From IMG/VR virus record IMGVR_UViG_3300001750_000086, positions 1 to 28,726 of that record: a DNA stretch of 28,726 nt. One strand, written 5' to 3'. Positions 15,401 through 22,808 of the stretch are shown here, one piece after another. This DNA comes from a virus. A program made the translations under genes and the position numbers. Under the pieces are notes generated by a model that saw only the letters and a program-made list of their open reading frames with translations, was not told the origin of the DNA and made no database searches. How positions within the stretch are numbered: position 1 is the stretch's first letter; every line of letters starts with the position of its first letter.

Positions 15401-16372
15401 ATGGCAGTGTTAGGAGCAAATACAGAGCTAGGTGGAGCTTTTTTAGATATTCTTGAAAAAGAAAAATTTTTATATAATGATATTAGGTTGTTTTGTTTAC
15501 AAAAAGAAAATGATATTATTATGAAAGTAAAATTAAGAGGTTATGATATTTCTATAGAATTTTTTGAAAAAAGAAAAATAAATAAATCTAATATAATAAT
15601 AATTTGTCAATCAGAATTTTTATCAAAAGAACATCTATCTATTTTTTTGTCTAATAAAGATATAAAAATTTTAGATATAACAGGTAATATACAATATATT
15701 AAAGAATATAATAATATTCCTGTAATCATACCAAAAATTAAAAACATTGATATAATAGAGAAAGATTATCCAATTATAGGTTCTCCGTCTAGTGTGGGAA
15801 TTATCATATCAAAAGTTTTAAATGGCATTAAACATAATTTTGGAGTTATTATAAAAGTATTGGTAGTATGTGAAACGAATACTAAAAATCCTCTAGTTTC
15901 TGTAAATAATTTTGATAATTCTTTTATAAAATTTAATACAGAAACAATAAATAAAAAATCAAAATGTTGTCAAGCAGAAGAAAAGCGTTTACAAACTGAA
16001 ATAAAACTGTTATTAAATATTAAATCCAGAATTACAATTTTAGGGAGTGTTTCTTTCAATACTCCACAAAATGTTGTTAATATTATGGTATCAATAAAAT
16101 TAAAGGAAAAAATAACAGTAGAAAGATTTAAGAATGAAGTATTAAAAAAAATAAAAAATGTTAAATATATTGAAAATATGTCTGATATGGACATACTTTC
16201 TTTAAATAAATTTAAAGAGTTGAATATAAATAAAGGTGAAACCATATTATTATATGGGTTGCAACAAAATAATAATTTAAGGTTGACAGATGATTTTAGA
16301 TTTTATATGATGGGTAACTATTATAGTTGTGGTCTAGCAAGCAATGGTTTAGAAATATTAAAAATATTATAG
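15401..16372 (+). CDS. Degenerate aspartate-semialdehyde dehydrogenase homologue (likely pseudoenzyme)
   Basis: At least 323 residues. It follows the Asd fold along its length when laid beside the intact enzyme at 20394: MAVLGANTELGGAFLDILEK mirrors LAIVGATGAVGKTFLTLLEK, ILDITGNIQ mirrors VIDNSSAF, and PVIIPKIKNIDII mirrors PLIISEVNPEKIF. The active-site NPNC is replaced by SPSS (Ser131 in place of Cys132), the Gln in STYQAS is lost, and the RVPV...HSE substrate-binding segment reads SFNTPQN. So catalysis is very unlikely although the frame is intact. The strong RBS AGGAGGTG (15373-15380) is 20 bases from ATG 15401; the well-spaced codon is ATA 15386, so a non-standard start adding INIFN is possible. 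It might pair with the active Asd or have a new role. Confidence 0.7.
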   Translation: MAVLGANTELGGAFLDILEKEKFLYNDIRLFCLQKENDIIMKVKLRGYDISIEFFEKRKINKSNIIIICQSEFLSKEHLSIFLSNKDIKILDITGNIQYIKEYNNIPVIIPKIKNIDIIEKDYPIIGSPSSVGIIISKVLNGIKHNFGVIIKVLVVCETNTKNPLVSVNNFDNSFIKFNTETINKKSKCCQAEEKRLQTEIKLLLNIKSRITILGSVSFNTPQNVVNIMVSIKLKEKITVERFKNEVLKKIKNVKYIENMSDMDILSLNKFKELNINKGETILLYGLQQNNNLRLTDDFRFYMMGNYYSCGLASNGLEILKIL

Positions 16373-16384
16373 TGGGAGGTTTTA

Positions 16385-17428
16385 ATGTCAGAAAGTTTTA
16401 TTGACAAATTACTTAAAATATCAGAAAATCCTTTTGTTAATGTTGCGTCAGAAGGGATTTATGGAGATACGAATAAGTTCATAGACTCAGGAAGTTACGC
16501 ATTTAATGTATTATTAAGTGGTAGTCTTTTCGGTGGTATTCCACAGAATAAAATTACAGCACTTGTTGGACAAGAAGGAACAGGCAAAACCTTCCTTGTA
16601 TTGACTGCTTGTAGGTCATTTTTAGAACAATCAAAAGATGGGGTTGTTTATTACTTTGAAACAGAAAATGCTTTAACAAATAAATTATTAGTAAGTAGAG
16701 GTATTGATACAAAAAGATTTATAATTCAACAGGTATCAACGGTTGAAGAATTAGGCTCAGAGATTTTAAAAGTATTAGATTGTTACGATAATTTTGATGA
16801 AGAAGAAGAAGGAAAGAAAAAACAAAAAAGACCACCTTTAATGTTGTGTCTTGACAGTTTAGGCATGCTATCCACTTCTAAAGAAACAGAGGACACAATG
16901 AAAGGTGCTGATAAAAGAGATATGACAAGGGCACAGAAGATAAAGGGCGTGTTTAGAACGTTGACACTTCATCTTGGCAAAGCAAATGTACCATTTTTAA
17001 TAACAAATCACACATATTCTGCCATTGGTTCATATATTCCAAGAAACGAAATATCTGGAGGGATGGGAATAAAATATGCTTCAAGTAGTATAATAGAACT
17101 TACAAAAAAATATTTAAAAGGGAGTACAGCAAAAGAAACTATAGGGATTATATTTTCTGCAAAAACATATAAATCAAGATTTACAAAAGAAAATAAAAAA
17201 GTGAGTCTTTTATTAAAATACGGAAAACCACTTGATAGATATTATGGATTAGTTAATATTGCTGAAGAAGTTGGATTAATTACAAAAACATCTACAAGGT
17301 ATGAATTTCCTAGTGGCGAAAAAGTTTTTGAAAAACATATTAACGAAAATCCAGAAAAATATTTTACATCTGAATTTCTTAAAACACTTGAACCACTTGT
17401 CCAAAAAATTTTCGGGAATAATTTATAA
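16385..17428 (+). CDS. uvsX: UvsX-like RecA-family recombinase
   Basis: 347 residues from ATG 16385 behind GGGAGG. Walker A GQEGTGKT (62-69), the catalytic Glu region YYFETENA (89-96), Walker B LMLCLDSLG (152-160, Asp157), and LITNHTYS later, which corresponds to the T4 UvsX NHTY segment. SGGMGIKYASS is also typical. An acidic/basic insert (DEEEEGKKKQK) lies just before Walker B. Family knowledge: forms filaments on single-stranded DNA and starts recombination-dependent replication with UvsY. The stop codon shares one base with the next gene's ATG. Confidence 0.95.
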   Translation: MSESFIDKLLKISENPFVNVASEGIYGDTNKFIDSGSYAFNVLLSGSLFGGIPQNKITALVGQEGTGKTFLVLTACRSFLEQSKDGVVYYFETENALTNKLLVSRGIDTKRFIIQQVSTVEELGSEILKVLDCYDNFDEEEEGKKKQKRPPLMLCLDSLGMLSTSKETEDTMKGADKRDMTRAQKIKGVFRTLTLHLGKANVPFLITNHTYSAIGSYIPRNEISGGMGIKYASSSIIELTKKYLKGSTAKETIGIIFSAKTYKSRFTKENKKVSLLLKYGKPLDRYYGLVNIAEEVGLITKTSTRYEFPSGEKVFEKHINENPEKYFTSEFLKTLEPLVQKIFGNNL

Positions 17429-18456
17429 TGGATTTGGTATATAATAATAAAATACTTAAAGAAGATTTATTTGCTAATAAAGATGGTATATTTCCTGTTT
17501 CTTTACAAATAGAAAAAACTTTTAATAATGATAGTGATGTGTCATGGGAAGATATACTTGTTTTTGGTGATAATCTTCAATTTTTAAAAACGATTTACGA
17601 AAATAAAGACTTTTTAATTAAAGATAAAATAAAAGATAAAGTAAAACTAATATATATAGACCCACCTTTTGGAACAAAAAATAATTTTAAAGGGAGTGAT
17701 GGACAAAAAGCATATATAGATAAATTGCAAGGAGCAGAATTTATAGAGTTTTTAAGAAGAAGACTCATTTTAGCAAAAGAAATTTTATCTGATGATGGTA
17801 GTATTTTCGTACATTTAGATTATAGAAAAGGGCATTATATAAAGGTTTTAATGGATGAAATTTTTGGTGAAAAGAATTTTAGAAATGAAATTGTTTGGTG
17901 CTATACTGGACCCGGAAAAGTAATGAAATATTTTCCAAGAAAACACGATTATATTCTATTTTATACAAAAACAAAAAATAATTTATTCAATCTTCAATAT
18001 ATTTCATATAAACATGGTTTAAGTAATACAGGAATCATGTTTAAAAACAAGGAAAGGAAAAATAAGGAGTTGTTAAAAGAATTAGAAAATAAGGGTAAAA
18101 AAGTAGAAGATTGGTGGATAGATATTTGGGCAACAGAAAAATATAGGAGTGAACTAATTGGTTATCCAACACAAAAACCCGAAAAACTTTTAGAGAGGAT
18201 AATAAAAGTATCCACAAATAAAGGTGATTTAGTAATGGATTTTTTCTGTGGTAGTGGTACGACACTTACTGTTGCTGAAAAACTCGGTCGTTGTTGGGTT
18301 GGTTGTGATAATGGAGAGTTGGCAATAAATATAACACAAAAAAGATTACAGGAAATTGATAAAAGTAAAGATTTAGAAAATCCAAAAAAGAAATATAATA
18401 AACAAGCAAAAAATTTTATTATAATGAAATATTTAAACGATAAAAATAATGTATAA
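17428..18456 (+). CDS. DNA methyltransferase, beta class (N6-adenine or N4-cytosine, Mod-like)
   Basis: 342 residues. Motif IV LIYIDPPFGT (74-83) precedes motif I VMDFFCGSGTT (269-279), the beta order of type III Mod enzymes; DPPF suits N6-adenine or N4-cytosine transfer. YPTQKPEKLLERII (246-259) and WVGCDNG are also typical. It lacks the extra domains of a complete Mod protein and no Res subunit is nearby, so it is probably a solitary methylase. Its ATG overlaps the uvsX stop by one base, so it is embedded in the uvsX-gp41 operon and likely expressed with replication; protection of new phage DNA is the simple inference. T4 dam is a different class. Confidence 0.85.
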   Translation: MDLVYNNKILKEDLFANKDGIFPVSLQIEKTFNNDSDVSWEDILVFGDNLQFLKTIYENKDFLIKDKIKDKVKLIYIDPPFGTKNNFKGSDGQKAYIDKLQGAEFIEFLRRRLILAKEILSDDGSIFVHLDYRKGHYIKVLMDEIFGEKNFRNEIVWCYTGPGKVMKYFPRKHDYILFYTKTKNNLFNLQYISYKHGLSNTGIMFKNKERKNKELLKELENKGKKVEDWWIDIWATEKYRSELIGYPTQKPEKLLERIIKVSTNKGDLVMDFFCGSGTTLTVAEKLGRCWVGCDNGELAINITQKRLQEIDKSKDLENPKKKYNKQAKNFIIMKYLNDKNNV

Positions 18457-18476
18457 CAAATAATGGAGTTATAATA

Positions 18477-19859
18477 ATGATTAAAGACATTAAATTTGAA
18501 TTTTATATTTTAAATAAACTTATTACTGATGACAGATACGCAAGAATGGTATTACCTTTCCTTAAAAAGAATTATTTTTTGGTGGATTTTAATGTTCATC
18601 TAATTTTTTCTATAATAAAAAGCTATTCAGAAAGGTATAGTAATACGCCATCTTTTGAAACAATTTTATTATGCTTGGAAGATGATACATTTTTAAAAGA
18701 AAATAAAATACTAATTATTGATGAAAAACAGATAACAGATATAAAGACTTTACTTGAAGAAATTTATAATCTTGAAGTCAAATTAGATGAAGAGTATTTA
18801 ATACAAAAATCAGAGAAATTTTGTTATGATAAAGCTGTATATAATGCTTTGATAGAATGTATAGATATTGCTGAAAATGGCAAAAAAGAAACCAAAGATA
18901 ATATTGTAGATGTGATGTTACAGGCTTTATCTGTTACTTTTGACACATCAGTAGGACATGATTACAACGAAGATGCTGAACAGAGATTTAATTTATATAA
19001 AAATAAAGAAAAGAAATATCCTACAGATATTGATGAATTAAATTTAATAACAGATGGGGGATTTGAAGAAAAAACACTCAATATATTTATGGCAAAGACT
19101 GGAGTTGGTAAATCCATAACTCTTTGTCATTTAGCCTCGCACTATTTAAGACAAGGATTTAATGTATTGTATATCACGCTTGAAATGTCAGAGAATAAGA
19201 TAGCTGAAAGGATTGATGAAAATATATTTAATGTAACGAAAAATGAATTACACGCTTTTAATGTTGATGACTATAAATCAAGATTTAATATAATAAAACA
19301 AAAATTAAAATCAAAATTGTTTATTAAGGAATATCCAACATCATTAGGGAACGTAAATCATTTTGAAAGTTTGCTTAAAGAATTGAAAATTAAGAAAAAT
19401 TTTAAACCAGAGATTATTATTGTTGATTACTTAAATATTTGTGCGTCAAGAAGACCAGCAGTAGGTTTATATTCCAATGGGAAACAAGTCGCTGAAGAGT
19501 TAAGAGGATTTGCGGTAGAGCATAAAGTACCTTTATTCACAGCTACACAGACCAAGAGAGGTAATAGTTCAGATTATGAGCTAGAAGACACAGGGGAGTC
19601 TTATGCTATCCCACAGACAGCCGATTTTTATGTAGCTTTTATTGATAATGAAGAATTTAGAGAAAATAATCAAATAATGGTAAAACAATTAAAAAATCGG
19701 TATAATGATGATTACCTCCATAGAAAATTTTTAGTTGGGATAGATAGGTCAAAATCAAGATTATTTAATATTGATAATGAAAATGATAAAGACATTAATT
19801 CTTTTACTATGCCAAAAAATAATAAAAACTATAAACAACTTTTGCAAGAGGAGGGTTAA
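18477..19859 (+). CDS. 41: gp41-like replicative DNA helicase (DnaB family)
   Basis: 460 residues (T4 gp41: 475). The N-terminal domain (1-150) ends with LSVTFDTSVGHDYNEDAEQR, as in T4 (LSISFDSYVGHDW). Walker A AKTGVGKS (206-213), then LYITLEMSE (231-239), and Walker B IIIVDYLNI (313-321, Asp317). ELKIKKNF before Walker B and KQLKNRYND near the end are also shared with T4. Family knowledge: hexameric 5'-3' helicase working with primase gp61 (23237). RBS GGAG upstream of ATG 18477. Confidence 0.95.
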   Translation: MIKDIKFEFYILNKLITDDRYARMVLPFLKKNYFLVDFNVHLIFSIIKSYSERYSNTPSFETILLCLEDDTFLKENKILIIDEKQITDIKTLLEEIYNLEVKLDEEYLIQKSEKFCYDKAVYNALIECIDIAENGKKETKDNIVDVMLQALSVTFDTSVGHDYNEDAEQRFNLYKNKEKKYPTDIDELNLITDGGFEEKTLNIFMAKTGVGKSITLCHLASHYLRQGFNVLYITLEMSENKIAERIDENIFNVTKNELHAFNVDDYKSRFNIIKQKLKSKLFIKEYPTSLGNVNHFESLLKELKIKKNFKPEIIIVDYLNICASRRPAVGLYSNGKQVAEELRGFAVEHKVPLFTATQTKRGNSSDYELEDTGESYAIPQTADFYVAFIDNEEFRENNQIMVKQLKNRYNDDYLHRKFLVGIDRSKSRLFNIDNENDKDINSFTMPKNNKNYKQLLQEEG

Positions 19860-19861
19860 AC

Positions 19862-20392
19862 GTGGCAGAAACTAAAGGGAAACTTATTATATTATGTGGA
19901 AGGTTAATGGTATTATATAAAGATAGTCTTAAAGAAGCTGATAATGAATTATTTAAAAGGGTTGGGCTTCATTATAACGAACTAGATCCTGAAGGTTGGT
20001 ATGATACCAAATTGTTTGCTCTTTTTATAGATAAATACGCAGAAGCGTCTATAACAAAAGAAAACGCAATAATTACTTTAGGGAAAAGTATGTATCCTCA
20101 AATAAAAAGAATGGGTGGATTGCCAAACCACATTAAAACACCAATAGACTTGCTTAAATATTCAGTAGAAACATTTTTAAAAAACCATAGAGGGCGTGAG
20201 GTAAGACCAAAAAAACTTGTTGAAGCTATAAATGGCAGGGTTGTAATTCATGGCACTAATCCCTACTTTTCACAAAAACTTTGTAAAGGTGTATATTTGG
20301 GGATACTTGGGATGTATAATGTAAAAAATCCTAAAGTTGTGATAACTAAAGGTTTTCCAAATGTTGAATATATAATAACATGGGATATTTAA
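19862..20392 (+). CDS. Unknown protein, possibly HNOB/V4R-like sensor fold
   Basis: 176 residues starting at GTG or at the ATG-equivalent codon just after the gp41 stop (GAGGAGG overlaps gp41's end). The pattern GWYDTKLFALFIDKYAEAS, then ITLGKSMYPQIKRMGG, and near the end GTNPYFSQKLCKGVYLGILGM and a final VEYIITW resembles the heme-NO-binding/V4R-type small-molecule domain, where an NPYFC...GVxxGIL segment and a terminal CEFxxxW are usual. The expected Cys residues are not at those places and no heme His is evident, so binding of heme or zinc cannot be claimed. Sits two bases before the intact Asd gene, suggesting co-expression. Fold proposal is weak. Confidence 0.6.
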   Translation: MAETKGKLIILCGRLMVLYKDSLKEADNELFKRVGLHYNELDPEGWYDTKLFALFIDKYAEASITKENAIITLGKSMYPQIKRMGGLPNHIKTPIDLLKYSVETFLKNHRGREVRPKKLVEAINGRVVIHGTNPYFSQKLCKGVYLGILGMYNVKNPKVVITKGFPNVEYIITWDI

Positions 20393-20393
20393 A

Positions 20394-21407
20394 ATGAGAA
20401 GACCAAAAATAAATCTTGCTATTGTTGGAGCAACAGGAGCGGTAGGCAAAACATTTTTAACATTATTAGAAAAACGTAATTTCCCTGTTGATGGATTAAC
20501 ACTTTTTGCTTCGCCAAAATCTATCGGTAGAAAACTTGTTTATTGTGGTAAAGAATATGAAGTAAAATCTATAGAAAAGGATAGTTTTAAAAATATAGAT
20601 TTAGCATTTTTTTCCGCAGGAGCGACTATCAGTAAATATTACGCTCATAAGGCAGTTAATTCTGGTGCTATAGTGATTGACAATTCCAGTGCTTTTAGGT
20701 TGGATGAAGATGTACCTTTAATTATATCCGAAGTTAATCCTGAAAAAATATTTACACATACAAAGGGGATTATTGCAAATCCTAATTGTACCACTATAAT
20801 AATGTTGGTAGCCTTAAAACCTTTGTATGATTATAGTAGAATAAAAAGAGTTATTGTGTCAACCTATCAGGCTTCATCTGGAGCAGGCGAAAAGGGTTTA
20901 GCTGAACTTATAACACAAACGAAAAAATATGCGGAGGGGGTATCTTTTGGTAGGAAATATTTTCAACATCAATTATTATTTAATGTAATTCCACAAATTG
21001 ATGATTTTAAGAACAATGGATATACAAAAGAAGAAATGAAAATGTTTAATGAAACAAGGAAAATTTTAGGTGATGAAAATATTACGGTTAATGCGACTTG
21101 TGTTAGAGTACCTGTGCTAACAGCACATTCAGAGTCAATAACCATAGAAACTAAGAAGAAAATTTCACCAAAACTGGCAAGGGAAATATTTAAAAATTCT
21201 CCGGGAATTACTTTGCTAGATGACACAGTAAAATATTCAGAATATCCTACTCCATTGTTTGTAGCTGGAAAAGAAAATTGCTATGTGGGGAGGATACGGA
21301 AAGATTTATCCACAAAGAAAGGGTTATCATTTTGGGTGGTCGGAGACCAACTTATAAAGGGCGGAGCTTTGAACGCTATACAAATTGCTGAACATTTAAT
21401 AAAATAA
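20394..21407 (+). CDS. asd: Aspartate-semialdehyde dehydrogenase, catalytic residues intact
   Basis: 337 residues, full family length. NAD(P) site VGATGAVG (11-18), active site NPNCTT (130-135, Cys132), STYQASSGAG (156-165, Gln159), and RVPVLTAHSE (238-247, Arg238, His245). NPNC rather than NPGC separates it from ArgC. Family knowledge: reduces aspartyl phosphate to aspartate semialdehyde, the branch point to lysine/diaminopimelate, threonine and methionine. Why a phage needs it is unclear; supply of amino acids or wall precursors, or of a modified base precursor, are possible. It starts two bases after the preceding gene. A degenerate homologue lies at 15401. Confidence 0.92.
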   Translation: MRRPKINLAIVGATGAVGKTFLTLLEKRNFPVDGLTLFASPKSIGRKLVYCGKEYEVKSIEKDSFKNIDLAFFSAGATISKYYAHKAVNSGAIVIDNSSAFRLDEDVPLIISEVNPEKIFTHTKGIIANPNCTTIIMLVALKPLYDYSRIKRVIVSTYQASSGAGEKGLAELITQTKKYAEGVSFGRKYFQHQLLFNVIPQIDDFKNNGYTKEEMKMFNETRKILGDENITVNATCVRVPVLTAHSESITIETKKKISPKLAREIFKNSPGITLLDDTVKYSEYPTPLFVAGKENCYVGRIRKDLSTKKGLSFWVVGDQLIKGGALNAIQIAEHLIK

Positions 21408-21421
21408 ATTTTAAAAAAGAC

Positions 21422-21449
21422 TTGACAACAAAAAAAAGTATGATAGTAT
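21422..21449 (+). promoter_or_regulatory. Early-type promoter P3 (TTGACA, extended -10 TGATAGTAT)
   Basis: TTGACA (21422-21427), 16 bp, TAGTAT (21444-21449) with TG at 21441-21442. The sequence after the -10 (ATAATATAAGAT) is shared with the site at 22009. It drives the micro-protein at 21481. Confidence 0.8.
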
Positions 21450-21480
21450 ATAATATAAGATGAAAAAAGGAGAGTTAAAT

Positions 21481-21591
21481 ATGAAAAAATCTAAGGTAGA
21501 AAAAGGTTGTGATAAGTTTTTTAATATAGTTATAATATTATTTATTGTATATTTCATGGGACATCTTTTAGTTAGTTTATTATCCAAATAA
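21481..21591 (+). CDS. 36-residue membrane micro-protein
   Basis: ATG 21481 lies behind AAAGGAG (21467-21472) and the strong promoter P3; stop TAA 21589-21591. Basic N-terminus (KKSKVEKGCDK), then a hydrophobic helix FFNIVIILFIVYFMG (about 13-27) and a short hydrophobic end: one membrane-spanning segment. Being first behind an early promoter suggests a host-takeover or superinfection-exclusion role (inference only). Too short for family assignment. Confidence 0.65.
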   Translation: MKKSKVEKGCDKFFNIVIILFIVYFMGHLLVSLLSK

Positions 21592-21593
21592 TA

Positions 21594-21601
21594 TATAAAT
21601 A
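21594..21601 (+). promoter_or_regulatory. Candidate late promoter TATAAATA
   Basis: Perfect octamer in the 39-bp gap before the gene at 21631. Chance occurrence is possible at this base composition. Confidence 0.25.
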
Positions 21602-21630
21602 AGTAAAAGAATAATAAGGAGAAAAATATT

Positions 21631-21990
21631 ATGGGTAGTTTTACAAATTATACAGATAGCATTAAAAACCTTTTGGAAGAAATTATAGAAGATATTAGGT
21701 GGATAGAAGGAGAATTGTTAAATAATACTTCCCATTGGACAGAAGAAAATATTAAGGAACTATATAAACTTTTTGAAAAAATAAAATATTTTGAACCAAG
21801 AGAAAATAAAAAGGAAGAAGGGTTTGATTTATATATATATGATGGGGATGATTTTATTAGGTTAAGTTCTTTAGATATTATAGAACTTGCGACTATATAT
21901 ACGGATATAATAATTATAGAAAAAGCTATAAGTAGAGAAATGGCAATGGAATTGGATAAAATTCTTCAATTTATAGAAAAAATAAATTAA
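21631..21990 (+). CDS. Unknown helical protein, paralogue A
   Basis: 119 residues behind AAGGAG. Mostly helical, with a central segment of Asp/Tyr character (FDLYIYDGDDFIRLSSLDIIELATIY). It is homologous to the protein at 22809: LFEKIKYFEP with LLDKLNFWEV, LYIYD with LFIYD, and FIRLSSLDIIELATIYT with YIRISSLEDMELGNVYI, in the same order and spacing. The two copies flank the HAD phosphatase gene. No known family recognised; probably early because it lies behind P3. Confidence 0.7.
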   Translation: MGSFTNYTDSIKNLLEEIIEDIRWIEGELLNNTSHWTEENIKELYKLFEKIKYFEPRENKKEEGFDLYIYDGDDFIRLSSLDIIELATIYTDIIIIEKAISREMAMELDKILQFIEKIN

Positions 21991-22008
21991 AATAAATGAA
22001 AAAAATAC

Positions 22009-22037
22009 TTGACATTCATAAAAAAGTGTGATAGTAT
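22009..22037 (+). promoter_or_regulatory. Early-type promoter P4 (TTGACA, extended -10 TGATAGTAT)
   Basis: TTGACA (22009-22014), 17 bp, TAGTAT (22032-22037) with TG at 22029-22030, followed by ATAATATAAGATAAGAAAAGGAG-like leader shared with P3. Drives the HAD gene. Confidence 0.8.
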
Positions 22038-22070
22038 ATAATATAAGATAAGAAAAGGAGAAAGTTTATT

Positions 22071-22556
22071 ATGAAAAAAAATTTGAAGAAACAAGAAACA
22101 AAAGTAGTATTGTTCGACCTCGACAACACGTTAATTTCCCATAAGGATAGGTTTAAATATCTCGCTGGTGTAACAAAAAATGGCGAAAAAGAATTTAATG
22201 CGTACCACGATAAAACATTAGACTCGAAACCTTTACCAGCTGTAAACCTTTACAAAAAAGAAATGGACGCTGGAAAACAAGTGTATATTGTTACTGGTAA
22301 AGGCGAAAGCTACGGTAAAATGGTCGATTTATGGTTCAAAAGAAATAATTTACCTGTTCCACATAAGAAATTTATGAGGAACGAAAAAGACTATAGGAAA
22401 GCAATGGTTTTTAAAAATGATATTATAACAAATAAAATTGGTAAAGAAAATATTGATTACTTAATTGATGATGATAAAAATATTATCCGAAGATTGGGCA
22501 GAAGTATTGTAGTAAAAGATGCTAATATATTCAATAAACGACATGTTTATAAATAA
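22071..22556 (+). CDS. HAD-superfamily phosphatase resembling the PNK 3'-phosphatase domain
   Basis: 161 residues. HAD motif I FDLDNTL (15-21, Asp16 and Asp18), motif II VTGK (74-77, Thr75), a Lys region near 106-115 and motif IV DYLIDDDKN (129-137). The arrangement, with LYKKEMDAGKQVYIVTGKG and DLWFKRNNLP, resembles the C-terminal phosphatase domain of T4 polynucleotide kinase (PseT); there is no kinase domain. Substrate could be a nucleic-acid 3' phosphate or a small molecule. Codons in the first half favour C endings (GTA TTG TTC GAC CTC) more than its neighbours, suggesting a different recent origin. Own promoter P4. Confidence 0.78.
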   Translation: MKKNLKKQETKVVLFDLDNTLISHKDRFKYLAGVTKNGEKEFNAYHDKTLDSKPLPAVNLYKKEMDAGKQVYIVTGKGESYGKMVDLWFKRNNLPVPHKKFMRNEKDYRKAMVFKNDIITNKIGKENIDYLIDDDKNIIRRLGRSIVVKDANIFNKRHVYK

Positions 22557-22596
22557 AAGAAAATAATGGTTTTCTACCTTTTTAATTATTCAATAT

Positions 22597-22604
22597 GGGG
22601 GGGG
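22597..22604 (+). repeat. Eight-G homopolymer at the RBS of a small gene
   Basis: A run of eight G in very AT-rich DNA, nine bases before ATG 22614, so it serves as the RBS region. Such tracts are prone to slippage; a longer frame from ATG 22566 passes through it, so a change in length would also shift that frame. Confidence 0.8.
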
Positions 22605-22613
22605 TGTACTATC

Positions 22614-22781
22614 ATGGCATATTTTTATAATAAACTTGAATATCAAAATTTAGATACATTAAAGAAAACTTTAGTAAATATCAATTATAGTGATGATGCG
22701 ATTTTAGATGATATTGAAGAAAATAAGTTTTTTATAGATGATGATGATTTTTTGCGATACTACTCTCGCAAGTTTAATTAA
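22614..22781 (+). CDS. Small acidic protein, unknown
   Basis: 55 residues from ATG 22614, the first Met after the G-rich RBS; an in-frame ATG at 22566 would add 16 residues and has no RBS. Aromatic and acidic (NKLEYQNL, then DDIEENKFFIDDDDFLRYYSRKF). Ends 27 bases before the next gene. No family recognised. The acidity would suit a DNA-mimic or inhibitor, which is speculation. Confidence 0.55.
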   Translation: MAYFYNKLEYQNLDTLKKTLVNINYSDDAILDDIEENKFFIDDDDFLRYYSRKFN

Positions 22782-22808
22782 AAAGAAATAATAAGGAAGA
22801 TATAAAAA

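Noticed and set aside
17428-18456. The methyltransferase as another homing insert in uvsX
   Set aside because: No second copy of the uvsX C-terminus was found after the methyltransferase stop.
12046-22555. Additional TATAAATA octamers (for example 10513, 12046, 22548, 24324)
   Set aside because: At this base composition about ten per strand are expected by chance; these are inside coding sequence or poorly placed, so they are not listed as promoters.
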